Shown here: positions 1-6,437 of the stretch, in pieces | Position numbering within the stretch: the stretch's first letter is position 1 | How the letters are laid out: each line of letters opens with the position of its first letter | Source: DATHTC01 sp963746805 | GTDB lineage: Bacteria > Actinomycetota > Thermoleophilia > Gaiellales > Gaiellaceae | Length of the DNA: 64,000 bases | Direction: 5' to 3' | Assembly (NCBI GenBank): GCA_963746805.1 | Contig: CAVVCQ010000008.1 | Span: forward strand, 930,001-994,000 | Program-made: the position numbers and the translations under genes | Notes under the pieces: model-generated | The model's database searches: none | Told to the model about the DNA's origin: nothing | What the model saw: the letters and a program-made list of their open reading frames with translations, nothing else

Positions 1-594
1 GTAGACCGGGAGCGGCAATCCGTCGAGCGCGTTCGTGACCATCAGCGGGACGAGCTTCTCCGGGTACTGGTTCGGCCCGTACGTGTTGGCGCCGCGCGTG
101 ATCGACGCGTCGACGCCGTAGGTCCGCACGTACGCGAGCACCTGCAGGTCGCCGCCCGCCTTCGACGCCGAGTACGGGCTCGACGGTCGGAGCGGATCGT
201 CCTCGACCGAGGCGCCCCCGCCCTCCAGGTCGCCGTAGACCTCGTCGGTCGAGACCTGGACGAGGCGCGCGTCGGTCGCGCGGCACCAGTCGAGCAGCAC
301 CTGCGTCCCCGCGACGTCGGTCTGGATGAACTCGGCCGGGCCGAGGATCGAGCGGTCGACGTGCGTCTCGGCCGCGAAGTTCACGATCGCGTCGCAGCCG
401 GCAGCCGCCTCGGCGACCGCGTCGGGGTCGCAGATGTCGCCCTCGACGAACTCGTGCCGCACGCCCTCGAGGTTGGCGCGGTTGCCCGAGTACGCCAGCT
501 TGTCGAGAACGACGACGTCCTCGCCGGCCGCGACGAGGCGCCGGACGAAGTGCGAGCCGATGAAGCCCGCGCCGCCGGTGACGAGGAGGCGCAT
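1..594 (-). CDS. rmlB: dTDP-glucose 4,6-dehydratase, C-terminus cut by window edge
   Basis: Converts dTDP-glucose to dTDP-4-keto-6-deoxyglucose, the second step of dTDP-L-rhamnose synthesis. The 198 residues visible begin MRLLVTGGAGFIGSH, a Rossmann GxxGxxG nucleotide-binding motif, followed by the VSTDEVYGD segment and the YSASK catalytic Tyr/Lys pair of the extended SDR family. The family is usually about 330 residues, so roughly the last 40% lies beyond base 1. It is the last visible gene of a leftward rml operon and starts 11 bp after the SRPBCC gene ends. The ATG at 594 is the natural start because the Rossmann strand follows at once. Confidence 0.95.
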   Translation of the reverse strand, partial: MRLLVTGGAGFIGSHFVRRLVAAGEDVVVLDKLAYSGNRANLEGVRHEFVEGDICDPDAVAEAAAGCDAIVNFAAETHVDRSILGPAEFIQTDVAGTQVLLDWCRATDARLVQVSTDEVYGDLEGGGASVEDDPLRPSSPYSASKAGGDLQVLAYVRTYGVDASITRGANTYGPNQYPEKLVPLMVTNALDGLPLPVY

Positions 595-604
595 GCGCCG
601 CACC

Positions 605-1072
605 TTAGCTTCGCGCCAGGAGCGTCGCCCCCAGCCGCTCGGCCAGTCCCTCGCCGCCCTTTCGCATGACCGCGTGGTGGTTCCACTCGAACACCGGCCG
701 CGCGATCAGCGCCGCGAGATTCATCCACCGCCGCGTCGTGTGGACGTTCCACTCGTACGTGACGACGGTCGGCGAGCCGTCCCACAGTCGCCACCGGCCC
801 TCCCCCGCGAGCTCGCCCGTCGCCGTGCCCTCGATCAGCCGCGGCCGCTCGACGCGGGTCACGTGGACGTCGAACCGGACCGGATACGGGACGACGCTCC
901 GCCAGACGTGGCGGTAGGTGTCGTCGCCGAGCTCCTCGACCGACTCGACGCCGCGCCACCACTCGGGCCAGCGCGCGACGTCGTGGATCGCCTCCCACAC
1001 GGGATCGAGCGGCGCGTCGAGGACCCAGGTCGTCAGGAAGCGGTAGTCGGCCACTCCATCCTCGTGAGGCAT
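605..1072 (-). CDS. SRPBCC / polyketide cyclase-like protein inside the rml operon
   Basis: A 155-residue protein of the SRPBCC (START-like) ligand-binding fold, recognised from the N-terminal pattern LDAPLDPVWEAIHDVARWPEWW and the alternating beta pattern after it. Such proteins bind hydrophobic ligands or act as cyclases; no substrate can be named here. ATG at 1072 gives a 40-bp overlap with rmlD, and a GTG at 1054 would also work. It sits between rmlD and rmlB and is probably co-transcribed with them, which is not the usual content of a rhamnose operon. It has no signal peptide, so it is probably cytoplasmic. Confidence 0.75.
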   Translation of the reverse strand: MPHEDGVADYRFLTTWVLDAPLDPVWEAIHDVARWPEWWRGVESVEELGDDTYRHVWRSVVPYPVRFDVHVTRVERPRLIEGTATGELAGEGRWRLWDGSPTVVTYEWNVHTTRRWMNLAALIARPVFEWNHHAVMRKGGEGLAERLGATLLARS

Positions 1073-1908
1073 TCGCGCAAACCCTCGCGCCAGTTCGGGA
1101 GGCGAGGCGTCTCGGCGCGCTCGCTGCGGAGAACCGAATAGGCGGGACGGGTCGCCGGCCGCGGGAACTCGGCGGTCGTGATCCGCCGGACGCGGCAGTC
1201 GAGCCCGGCCTCCGCGAAGATCGCCTCGGCGAAGTCCGCCCACGTGCACTCGCCCTCGGCGGCGACGTGGTAGAGCCCGAACGGCAGCGCCACGAGCTCG
1301 CGCGTCGCCGTGGCGAGATGGCCGACGTAGGTGGGGCACCCGAGCTGATCGTCGACGACCCCGACCTCGTCGCGCTCCGTCGCGAGCCGGAGCATGGTGC
1401 GGACGAAGTTCTTCCCCGTCGGCCCGAAGAGCCACGAGGTGCGGACGACCCACGCCCGCTCGCCCGCCGCGGCCTCCCCGTGGAGCTTCGTCCGCCCGTA
1501 CGCCGACACCGGGTTCGGCGCGTCCGACTCGAGGTACGGCGTCCGCTTGGTGCCGTCGAACACGTAGTCGGTCGAGTAGGCGACGAGCGGCGCGCCGAGG
1601 AGGGCGGCGTGCTGTGTCCCGCCGACGTTGACCGCGGCCGCGCCCTGCGGATCCGCCTCGGCGCCGTCCACGTCCGTCCAGGCGGCGGCATGCAGGACGA
1701 GCTCCGGCGGCGGCTCGACCGGCGGCGGCGGCAGGGACACGTCCCAGTCGTCCCGCGTGAGCGCCGTGAGCTCGTCGCCCGCGAACGCCTCCCGGAGCGC
1801 GCGGCCGAGCTGGCCGCCGGCCCCCGTCAGGAGGACGCGTCGCGGTCCCGGTCCGAGAGGATCGGCGATGCCGTGCTCCAGAGGTGGCGGACGCGCTCGT
1901 CGTCCCAC
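1033..1908 (-). CDS. rmlD: dTDP-4-dehydrorhamnose reductase
   Basis: Last step of dTDP-L-rhamnose synthesis, an NAD(P)H-dependent reduction of dTDP-4-keto-rhamnose. The Rossmann motif RRVLLTGAGGQLGRAL and the catalytic Tyr/Lys in VSAYGRTKLHGE are present, with the family's STDYVFDG segment between them. The only in-frame ATG/GTG/TTG start upstream of the Rossmann strand is the ATG at 1908. This adds about 23 residues of low-complexity sequence and an 82-bp overlap with rmlC, so the true start could be a non-standard codon closer to the Rossmann strand. It overlaps the SRPBCC gene at its 3' end. Confidence 0.92.
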   Translation of the reverse strand: MGRRARPPPLEHGIADPLGPGPRRVLLTGAGGQLGRALREAFAGDELTALTRDDWDVSLPPPPVEPPPELVLHAAAWTDVDGAEADPQGAAAVNVGGTQHAALLGAPLVAYSTDYVFDGTKRTPYLESDAPNPVSAYGRTKLHGEAAAGERAWVVRTSWLFGPTGKNFVRTMLRLATERDEVGVVDDQLGCPTYVGHLATATRELVALPFGLYHVAAEGECTWADFAEAIFAEAGLDCRVRRITTAEFPRPATRPAYSVLRSERAETPRLPNWREGLRECLTRMEWPTTAS

Positions 1909-2291
1909 GGGATGCCGTGCTCGTCCGGGTCGGCCGGGTCGTACTCGCGAGTAACGTGGTAGAGCACGAGCGCGTCGGTCAGCGCCTCGAAGCCGTGGGC
2001 GAAGTACCCGGGGATCCAGACAGCAGCCGGGTTGTCGTCACCGACGTCGACCGCGAACGTCTCTCCGGACTCCTGGTCCAGCGCGACGACGCGGATCATC
2101 CCCCGGACGCAGACGAACAGGTCGTTCTGGCCGCGCGCGTGGTAGTGCAGCCCGCGAACGGTGCCGGCGCGCGAGAAGGACAGGTTCGTCTGCAGCGTGC
2201 GGTCGGGGAGGAGGCTCTCCCGGCGGAGCTCCATGAACCAGCCGCGCGGGTCCTCGAAGCGGCGCAGCGGAAGGACGAGGATGCCGTTCAC
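1827..2291 (-). CDS. rmlC: dTDP-4-dehydrorhamnose 3,5-epimerase family
   Basis: A cupin of 154 residues, short for RmlC (about 180). It should epimerise dTDP-4-keto-6-deoxyglucose at C3 and C5. Family signatures are FEDPRGWFMELRRES near the N-terminus, the RGLHYHARGQNDLFVCVRG core carrying the catalytic His, and GYFAHGFEAL. The GTG start at 2291 overlaps the rmlA stop as GTGA, which favours translational coupling. RGLHYHA replaces the more common RGLHYQ, so a related sugar epimerase or WxcM-like role cannot be excluded. The rmlA/C/D/B set argues for rhamnose. Confidence 0.88.
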   Translation of the reverse strand: MNGILVLPLRRFEDPRGWFMELRRESLLPDRTLQTNLSFSRAGTVRGLHYHARGQNDLFVCVRGMIRVVALDQESGETFAVDVGDDNPAAVWIPGYFAHGFEALTDALVLYHVTREYDPADPDEHGIPWDDERVRHLWSTASPILSDRDRDASS

Positions 2292-3067
2292 TTGTTCGCC
2301 CCGGTCTCCTCGATCGTGCGGCCGATCTCGGCGAGGTGCTGCCAGTGCTTGCCGGCGTCCTCCCACCACCCGCGCACCTCGACGACGCCGAGGTCGCCGC
2401 GCTCCGCGTAGTGCCGGTTCACGTCGGTGATCTCGAGCTCGCCCCGGCTCGACGGCCGCAGGTCGCGGATCACGTCGAAGACGTCGTCGGGGTAGCAGTA
2501 GAGGCCCACGACCGCGTGCGAGGTCGGCGGCGCGTCGTAGCGCGTGTCGACGACGCCGGCCTTCTCGACGATGTCGGTGACCCGGCCGTCCTCGCCGTAG
2601 ACGACGACGCCGAAGTTCTCGGGGTCCGGCACCTCCTTGACGAAGATCCGCGCCCCGGCGCCGTCGGCCGCCCAGCTGCGGATCTCGTCCGCGTGCGCGT
2701 GCTCGAAGATGTTGTCGCCCAGCACGACCACGAGCGGGTCGCCGCCGGCGAAGTCCCGCGCCATCCCGACGACCTGTGCGATCCCGCCGGCCTCGGTCTG
2801 CACCTTGTAGGTGAGGTCGAGCTCCAGCAGCGGCTCGTCCGTGCCGCGCGCCGTCAGCCGTCCGTCGCCGAGCAGGTCGATCATCTGCCCCGCGTGGCCC
2901 TTGCCGGTGACGACGAGCACCTCGCGGATCCCGGCGAGCTGCAGCAGCTGCAGCGGGTAGTAGATCATCGGCCAGCTCCCCACCGGGAGCAGGTGCTTGT
3001 TCGCGACCCGGGTCAGCTCCCCGAGCCGCGTCGCCTCACCGCCCGCGCAGACGAGTCCCTTCGCCAC
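2288..3067 (-). CDS. rmlA: glucose-1-phosphate thymidylyltransferase
   Basis: First enzyme of the pathway: glucose-1-phosphate plus dTTP gives dTDP-glucose and pyrophosphate. The 259 residues open with MAKGLVCAGGEATRLGELT, a variant of the nucleotidyltransferase GxGTRLxPxT motif, then NKHLLPVGSWPMIYYPL with the conserved Lys. VVLGDNIFE carries the metal-binding Asp, and GRGELEITDVNRHY-like sequence is near the C-terminus. The protein is shorter than the 290-residue E. coli type. GTG at 3067 is preceded by TACGAT with a 7-base gap, so the mRNA may be leaderless. First gene of the rml operon. Confidence 0.93.
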   Translation of the reverse strand: MAKGLVCAGGEATRLGELTRVANKHLLPVGSWPMIYYPLQLLQLAGIREVLVVTGKGHAGQMIDLLGDGRLTARGTDEPLLELDLTYKVQTEAGGIAQVVGMARDFAGGDPLVVVLGDNIFEHAHADEIRSWAADGAGARIFVKEVPDPENFGVVVYGEDGRVTDIVEKAGVVDTRYDAPPTSHAVVGLYCYPDDVFDVIRDLRPSSRGELEITDVNRHYAERGDLGVVEVRGWWEDAGKHWQHLAEIGRTIEETGANK

Positions 3068-3074
3068 GCGCGGG

Positions 3075-3080
3075 ATCGTA
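3075..3080 (-). promoter_or_regulatory. candidate -10 of rmlA
   Basis: TACGAT on the minus strand ends 7 bases before the rmlA GTG. The same TANNNT-N(6-8)-start arrangement recurs at many genes in this window, so I read it as a leaderless promoter; no transcript evidence is available. It directly follows the stop codon of the 22-residue ORF. Confidence 0.45.
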
Positions 3081-3083
3081 GTC

Positions 3084-3152
3084 CTACGGATGCGCCGGCA
3101 GGACCAGCACGAGCACGGCGAAGAAGCCGGCGAACGAAGCGATGAACCGCAT
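3084..3152 (-). CDS. 22-residue hydrophobic peptide ORF
   Basis: A tiny ORF, MRFIASFAGFFAVLVLVLPAHP, that is almost entirely one predicted membrane helix. It has no Shine-Dalgarno, but TAGATT lies exactly 7 bases before the ATG, the leaderless spacing seen at hsp20. It lies between the first glycosidase and rmlA, all on the same strand. It could be a translated leader of the rml operon, a small membrane peptide, or chance. I cannot assign a family. Confidence 0.35.
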   Translation of the reverse strand: MRFIASFAGFFAVLVLVLPAHP

Positions 3153-3197
3153 GGACGAGAATCTAAGCCGCGCTCGTTCGGCCATCGTTGCGGGTCC

Positions 3198-3214
3198 GTA
3201 AAGCCTCGGTAAGG
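3198..3214 (-). promoter_or_regulatory. 11-bp-period direct repeat, copy 1
   Basis: GTAAAG at 3198-3203 and GTAAGG at 3209-3214 repeat with an 11-bp period, one helical turn. On the transcribed strand this reads CTTAC-type half sites. A near-identical pair occurs at 5778-5794 before the second glycosidase. Direct repeats one turn apart are typical of OmpR/PhoB-family response regulators (family knowledge); the regulator itself is not in the window. Confidence 0.4.
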
Positions 3215-3217
3215 GCG

Positions 3218-4441
3218 TCAGCGGACGAGAACGGGCACGCCGAAGCTCCGTCCGCGCACGGAGTAGAGGCGGACGACCGAGCCCCTGGGGACGGCGGCCG
3301 TGAGGAAGCCGCGGGCCGTCGTCCTGCGCACGCCGCCGAGCCACGCGGTGCTGCCGTTCGACCGCACGAGCTGGAGCCGGTACGCGTGCGTACCCGTCCC
3401 TTGCCGCACCTGCCCCCAGACGGTCCCGCGCGCGGCGGCGGCCAGCGGCAGCGGAAACGCCGACGCCGAGGGCTTTGCGGCGCCGGCGGCGGTGAAGAGC
3501 CCGCTCTGGAAGCGGCCGACATCGGCCTCGTCGCGAACGAGGTAGTGGATCAGCAGGTCGACCTGCGGGGCGCGGTAGGCGCGGAGGGAGCCCTCGCCGA
3601 GGTAGCGCGCCTGCGCCTGCGGTGAAACGCCGAGGTACCGGTCGGGCGGGTTCGTCTGGTAGCCGTACTCCGTCAGCCAGACGCGCTTGCCGGGCCACGC
3701 GCGCTGGACCTCGCGGAGGAGGCGCTCGAGCGTTGCCATCGTGATCGTCGCGCAATGGCCGCAGCCGCCGTTGAACGGGGTCTCGTTGCGCGAGGTGGGG
3801 TACGGATGGTGGGCGTAGGCGTCGAGGCGGGCGCCGGCGGCGCGCATCCCGCGGATCCACGCGACCGGCGAGAGCCCGCCGGTGTTCGCCCGCGGAGCGG
3901 TCTCACCCGCGCCGACGCGCGCGCCGCGGATCCGGGCGTGGATCGCGCGGTAGCCCGGGTTCAGCAGCTTGGTGACGTAGACCCGCGTGCTCGCCGGACG
4001 CAGGAACCGCGTCTGGTTCGGCTCGTTCCAGATCGACCAGTCGCGCACCCACGGGTACCGCGACGCCGCCGCGGCGGCGAAGCGGCCGAAGTCGTCACCG
4101 CTCCGGGGCGGGACGTTGGCGGCCTGCCCGCCGTTCGCCCACGCGGGCGTGCCGGAGATCGTCAGGAGGGGCCGGATGCCGCGGGCGCGCAGCGCCGCGA
4201 GGACGGTGTCGGGCTTGCGCCAGTCGTAGCGGCCGCGCGCGGTCTCGGCCTCGTTCCAGTGGATCGTGAAGCGGACGACCTCGACGCCGAGTCGGTCGAG
4301 TGAGGCGACGCGGTCCGGCAGTGCGCCCGGCCCGTGGGCGAGCCAGGCGTCGTCCTGGATCCCGTACGCGATCGAGGGCGACGCGAACGCGCCCGCCGGA
4401 AAGGCGAGCGCGGCAAGGACCACGAGTACGGTGACACGCAT
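3218..4441 (-). CDS. secreted clan GH-A-like glycosidase paralogue 1
   Basis: A 407-residue exported protein. The signal peptide is MRVTVLVVLAALAFPAGAFA. The TIM-barrel part resembles clan GH-A enzymes (GH39/GH5-like): WSIWNEPNQ supplies the acid/base Glu near residue 140 and VWLTEYGYQ the nucleophile Glu near 258, with YAHHPYP between them. After about residue 320 a C-terminal beta-rich segment ends in repeated RxxGRSFG-type turns. The ATG at 4441 starts the signal peptide, so the longer upstream reading is unlikely. It follows its paralogue after a 39-bp gap, so the two are probably one operon. The substrate is unknown; an envelope or exopolysaccharide role is inferred from secretion and the rml neighbours. 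Confidence 0.8.
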   Translation of the reverse strand: MRVTVLVVLAALAFPAGAFASPSIAYGIQDDAWLAHGPGALPDRVASLDRLGVEVVRFTIHWNEAETARGRYDWRKPDTVLAALRARGIRPLLTISGTPAWANGGQAANVPPRSGDDFGRFAAAAASRYPWVRDWSIWNEPNQTRFLRPASTRVYVTKLLNPGYRAIHARIRGARVGAGETAPRANTGGLSPVAWIRGMRAAGARLDAYAHHPYPTSRNETPFNGGCGHCATITMATLERLLREVQRAWPGKRVWLTEYGYQTNPPDRYLGVSPQAQARYLGEGSLRAYRAPQVDLLIHYLVRDEADVGRFQSGLFTAAGAAKPSASAFPLPLAAAARGTVWGQVRQGTGTHAYRLQLVRSNGSTAWLGGVRRTTARGFLTAAVPRGSVVRLYSVRGRSFGVPVLVR

Positions 4442-4480
4442 CGTCGGCCGCTCCCCGCCGCGCCCGGCTCCCAAACGTCG

Positions 4481-5755
4481 CTAGCGGACGGCCACGATCC
4501 GGCCGTAGGCCCGATCGCGCGGCGACCAGAACTGGAGCTTTGCCCCGCGGCTCGCGTTGACGACGACCGAAAAAGCGCCGCGCGCGTTCGTCCGGCGGGT
4601 GCTACCGACCCAGCGCCAGCGCCCACCCTGGAACACCCGCAGCCGGTACGTCTGGCTACCGGCTCGCGGCCGCACCTGTCCCCACAGCACCGTCCGCGTG
4701 CCGCGTCGCGAGACCTGCACCAACGGCAGCCGGAACGCCACGTACGACGGCTTCGCCAACCCGCCCGCGGTGAAGACACCGCTCTGCCATCCGGCCAGCA
4801 GGCGGTCGTCGCGCACGAGGAAGTGGATCAGCATGTCGACGCCCGGAGTCGCGTAGACCTTCTGCGACGCCTCGGCGACGTACCGCGCCTGGGTAGCGCT
4901 GGAAACGCCGAGCATCCGGTCGGGCGGGCTCGTCTGGTAGCCGTACTCGGTCAGCCAGATTCGCTTCCCGGGCCACGCCCGCTTGACCTCGAGGACGAGC
5001 CGGTCGAGCGTCGCCATCGTGATCGTGGTGCAGTGGGAGCAGCCGCCGCTCGTCGGCGTCTCGGTGCGGGGCCGGGTCGGATACGGATGGTGGGCGTAGA
5101 CGTCGAGCCGCGCCCGCGCCGCACGCATCGCGCGGATGAAGGCGACCGGGGACATGCCGCCGGCGTTCCCGCGCGGCGCCGTGACGCCGCCTGCGACCCG
5201 GTTGCTCCGGTTCACGCCCTTGAGCGCGCCGTACGCCGGATTCAGCAGCCGCACCACGTACGTCCGCGCCGAGACCGGGCTCAGCCAGCGCCGCTGGTTC
5301 GGCTCGTTCCAGATCGTCCAGTCGCGGACCCACGGGTACCGGCGCGCGGTCGCGACGGCGAAGTCCGCGAAATCGGCGCCGCGAGTCGGCGCGACCTGCC
5401 ACGCGCGGCCGCCGTTCGCCCAGCGCGGGGTGCCCAGCAGGCTGACGACGGCGCCGATGCCGCGCCGCCGCAGGCCGGCGAGCACGTCGTCGGACAGGCT
5501 CCAGTCGTATGCCGCGTCGCCCGCCAGGCGGGGGCTCGTCGGACGCTCCTTCGCGACCTGGTCCCAGCGGATCGTCCAGCGGACGACGTCGACCCCGAGC
5601 CGGTCGAGCGTGTCGAGGCGGTCGTCGAGCGTGCCGGGCCCGTAGACGAGCCAGGCGTCGTCCTGGATGCCGAAGCGGGCCTGCGGCGACGCCTCCGCCG
5701 GCGCAGCAGCCGCGAGCGGCAGTGCGAGCACGATGAGGAGTGCGAATTTTCTCAT
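4481..5755 (-). CDS. secreted clan GH-A-like glycosidase paralogue 2
   Basis: A 424-residue paralogue of the next gene downstream, alike over the whole length: both share GIQDDAWL near the mature N-terminus, YPWVRDW, IWNEPNQ and WLTEYGYQ. The predicted Glu pair lies near residues 151 and 270. A signal peptide, MRKFALLIVLALPLAAAAPAEA, indicates export. The C-terminal beta-rich part (LWGQVRP, GRWRWVGSTRRT) resembles a carbohydrate-binding or FnIII-like fold, which I infer from pattern only. The ATG at 5755 has TACGGT 6 bases upstream and the 11-bp-period repeat near the -35 position. Confidence 0.8.
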   Translation of the reverse strand: MRKFALLIVLALPLAAAAPAEASPQARFGIQDDAWLVYGPGTLDDRLDTLDRLGVDVVRWTIRWDQVAKERPTSPRLAGDAAYDWSLSDDVLAGLRRRGIGAVVSLLGTPRWANGGRAWQVAPTRGADFADFAVATARRYPWVRDWTIWNEPNQRRWLSPVSARTYVVRLLNPAYGALKGVNRSNRVAGGVTAPRGNAGGMSPVAFIRAMRAARARLDVYAHHPYPTRPRTETPTSGGCSHCTTITMATLDRLVLEVKRAWPGKRIWLTEYGYQTSPPDRMLGVSSATQARYVAEASQKVYATPGVDMLIHFLVRDDRLLAGWQSGVFTAGGLAKPSYVAFRLPLVQVSRRGTRTVLWGQVRPRAGSQTYRLRVFQGGRWRWVGSTRRTNARGAFSVVVNASRGAKLQFWSPRDRAYGRIVAVR

Positions 5756-5761
5756 TCGACG

Positions 5762-5794
5762 ACCGTATCGACCCGCCGTAAGGGTCGGGTAAGG
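5762..5794 (-). promoter_or_regulatory. glycosidase promoter with 11-bp direct repeat, copy 2
   Basis: The minus-strand -10 candidate TACGGT (plus-strand 5762-5767) ends 6 bases before the ATG at 5755. GTAAGG at 5778-5783 and 5789-5794 form a perfect direct repeat with 11-bp period, the second copy overlapping where a -35 would be. This layout fits an activator that replaces a poor -35. Compare the copy at 3198-3214. Confidence 0.45.
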
Positions 5795-5799
5795 ATCGT

Positions 5800-5967
5800 C
5801 TACGGACGGTGTTCGGCGGCCTTGCGGGCGTGCGCGGCCGCGCCGACCCCGCGCGCGAGCTTGCGGCGCCTGACGCGCGGGACGGCACGCACCGCGGCGA
5901 ACCAGACGTAGAGGAGGCCGCCCACGACGGCGGCGAACGCCTTGAGGATGCGACGGATCGGCGGCAC
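5800..5967 (-). CDS. 55-residue membrane-anchored basic protein
   Basis: A small ORF, GTG start at 5967, stop at 5800. Residues 8-28 (LKAFAAVVGGLLYVWFAAVRA) form one membrane helix, and the tail is strongly basic (RVRRRKLARGVG, HARKAAEH). A GGGAG motif precedes the start and TACGAT lies 8 bases before it. Codon use has the strong G/C third-position bias of its neighbours. It is divergent from hsp20 and upstream of the glycosidase pair. Function unknown. Confidence 0.55.
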   Translation of the reverse strand: MPPIRRILKAFAAVVGGLLYVWFAAVRAVPRVRRRKLARGVGAAAHARKAAEHRP

Positions 5968-5989
5968 GTCTCCCAATCGTACGTCCGGG

Positions 5990-5995
5990 TAGATT
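5990..5995 (+). promoter_or_regulatory. candidate -10 of hsp20-lon
   Basis: TAGATT ends 7 bases before the hsp20 ATG, the same sequence and spacing as before the 22-residue ORF at 3152. I see no HAIR/HspR-type or CIRCE repeat next to it. Confidence 0.45.
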
Positions 5996-6002
5996 CCTGC
6001 GC

Positions 6003-6437
6003 ATGGCGCGCGAACGCGACGTCCGCGGGCTGCCCGAGGAGATCGAGGAGCTCTTCGCCGACCTCTGGCAGGTGCCGCGCTTCAGCGGGCTACGCCGCGG
6101 CTTTCGCCCGAGCGTCGACTGCGTGAGGATCGACGACCCGCCGTCGCTCCACTTCACCTTCGAGCTCGCGGGCATCCAGGCGAGCGACATCCGGATCGAC
6201 GCCACCCCGACGTCGCTCTCGATCCGCGGCGTGCGGCGGCGGCCCGTGCAGGCGCGCCGCGTGCTCCAGGTGGAGATCGAGATCGGGCCGTTCGAGCGGC
6301 ATCTGCAGCTGCCGGAGGAGGTCGACGTCGAGCAGGCGACGGCGCGCATCGAGCACGGCCTGCTCACGATCGTCCTCCCGATCGCCCAGCGGCCGCTCGC
6401 CCCGGTGAAGGTCCCGATCGAGGTGGACGTGCCGTGA
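6003..6437 (+). CDS. hsp20: Hsp20/alpha-crystallin small heat-shock protein
   Basis: A 144-residue ATP-independent holdase chaperone. The alpha-crystallin domain covers about residues 38-132: FTFELAGIQASDIRIDATPTSLSIRG, then the FERHLQLPEEVDVEQATARIEHGLLTIVLP stretch with the typical GxLxIxxP ending. The stop overlaps the lon start as GTGA, so chaperone and protease are probably made together. Unfolded protein held by Hsp20 would be a natural Lon substrate, an inference from the coupling. Confidence 0.93.
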   Translation: MARERDVRGLPEEIEELFADLWQVPRFSGLRRGFRPSVDCVRIDDPPSLHFTFELAGIQASDIRIDATPTSLSIRGVRRRPVQARRVLQVEIEIGPFERHLQLPEEVDVEQATARIEHGLLTIVLPIAQRPLAPVKVPIEVDVP

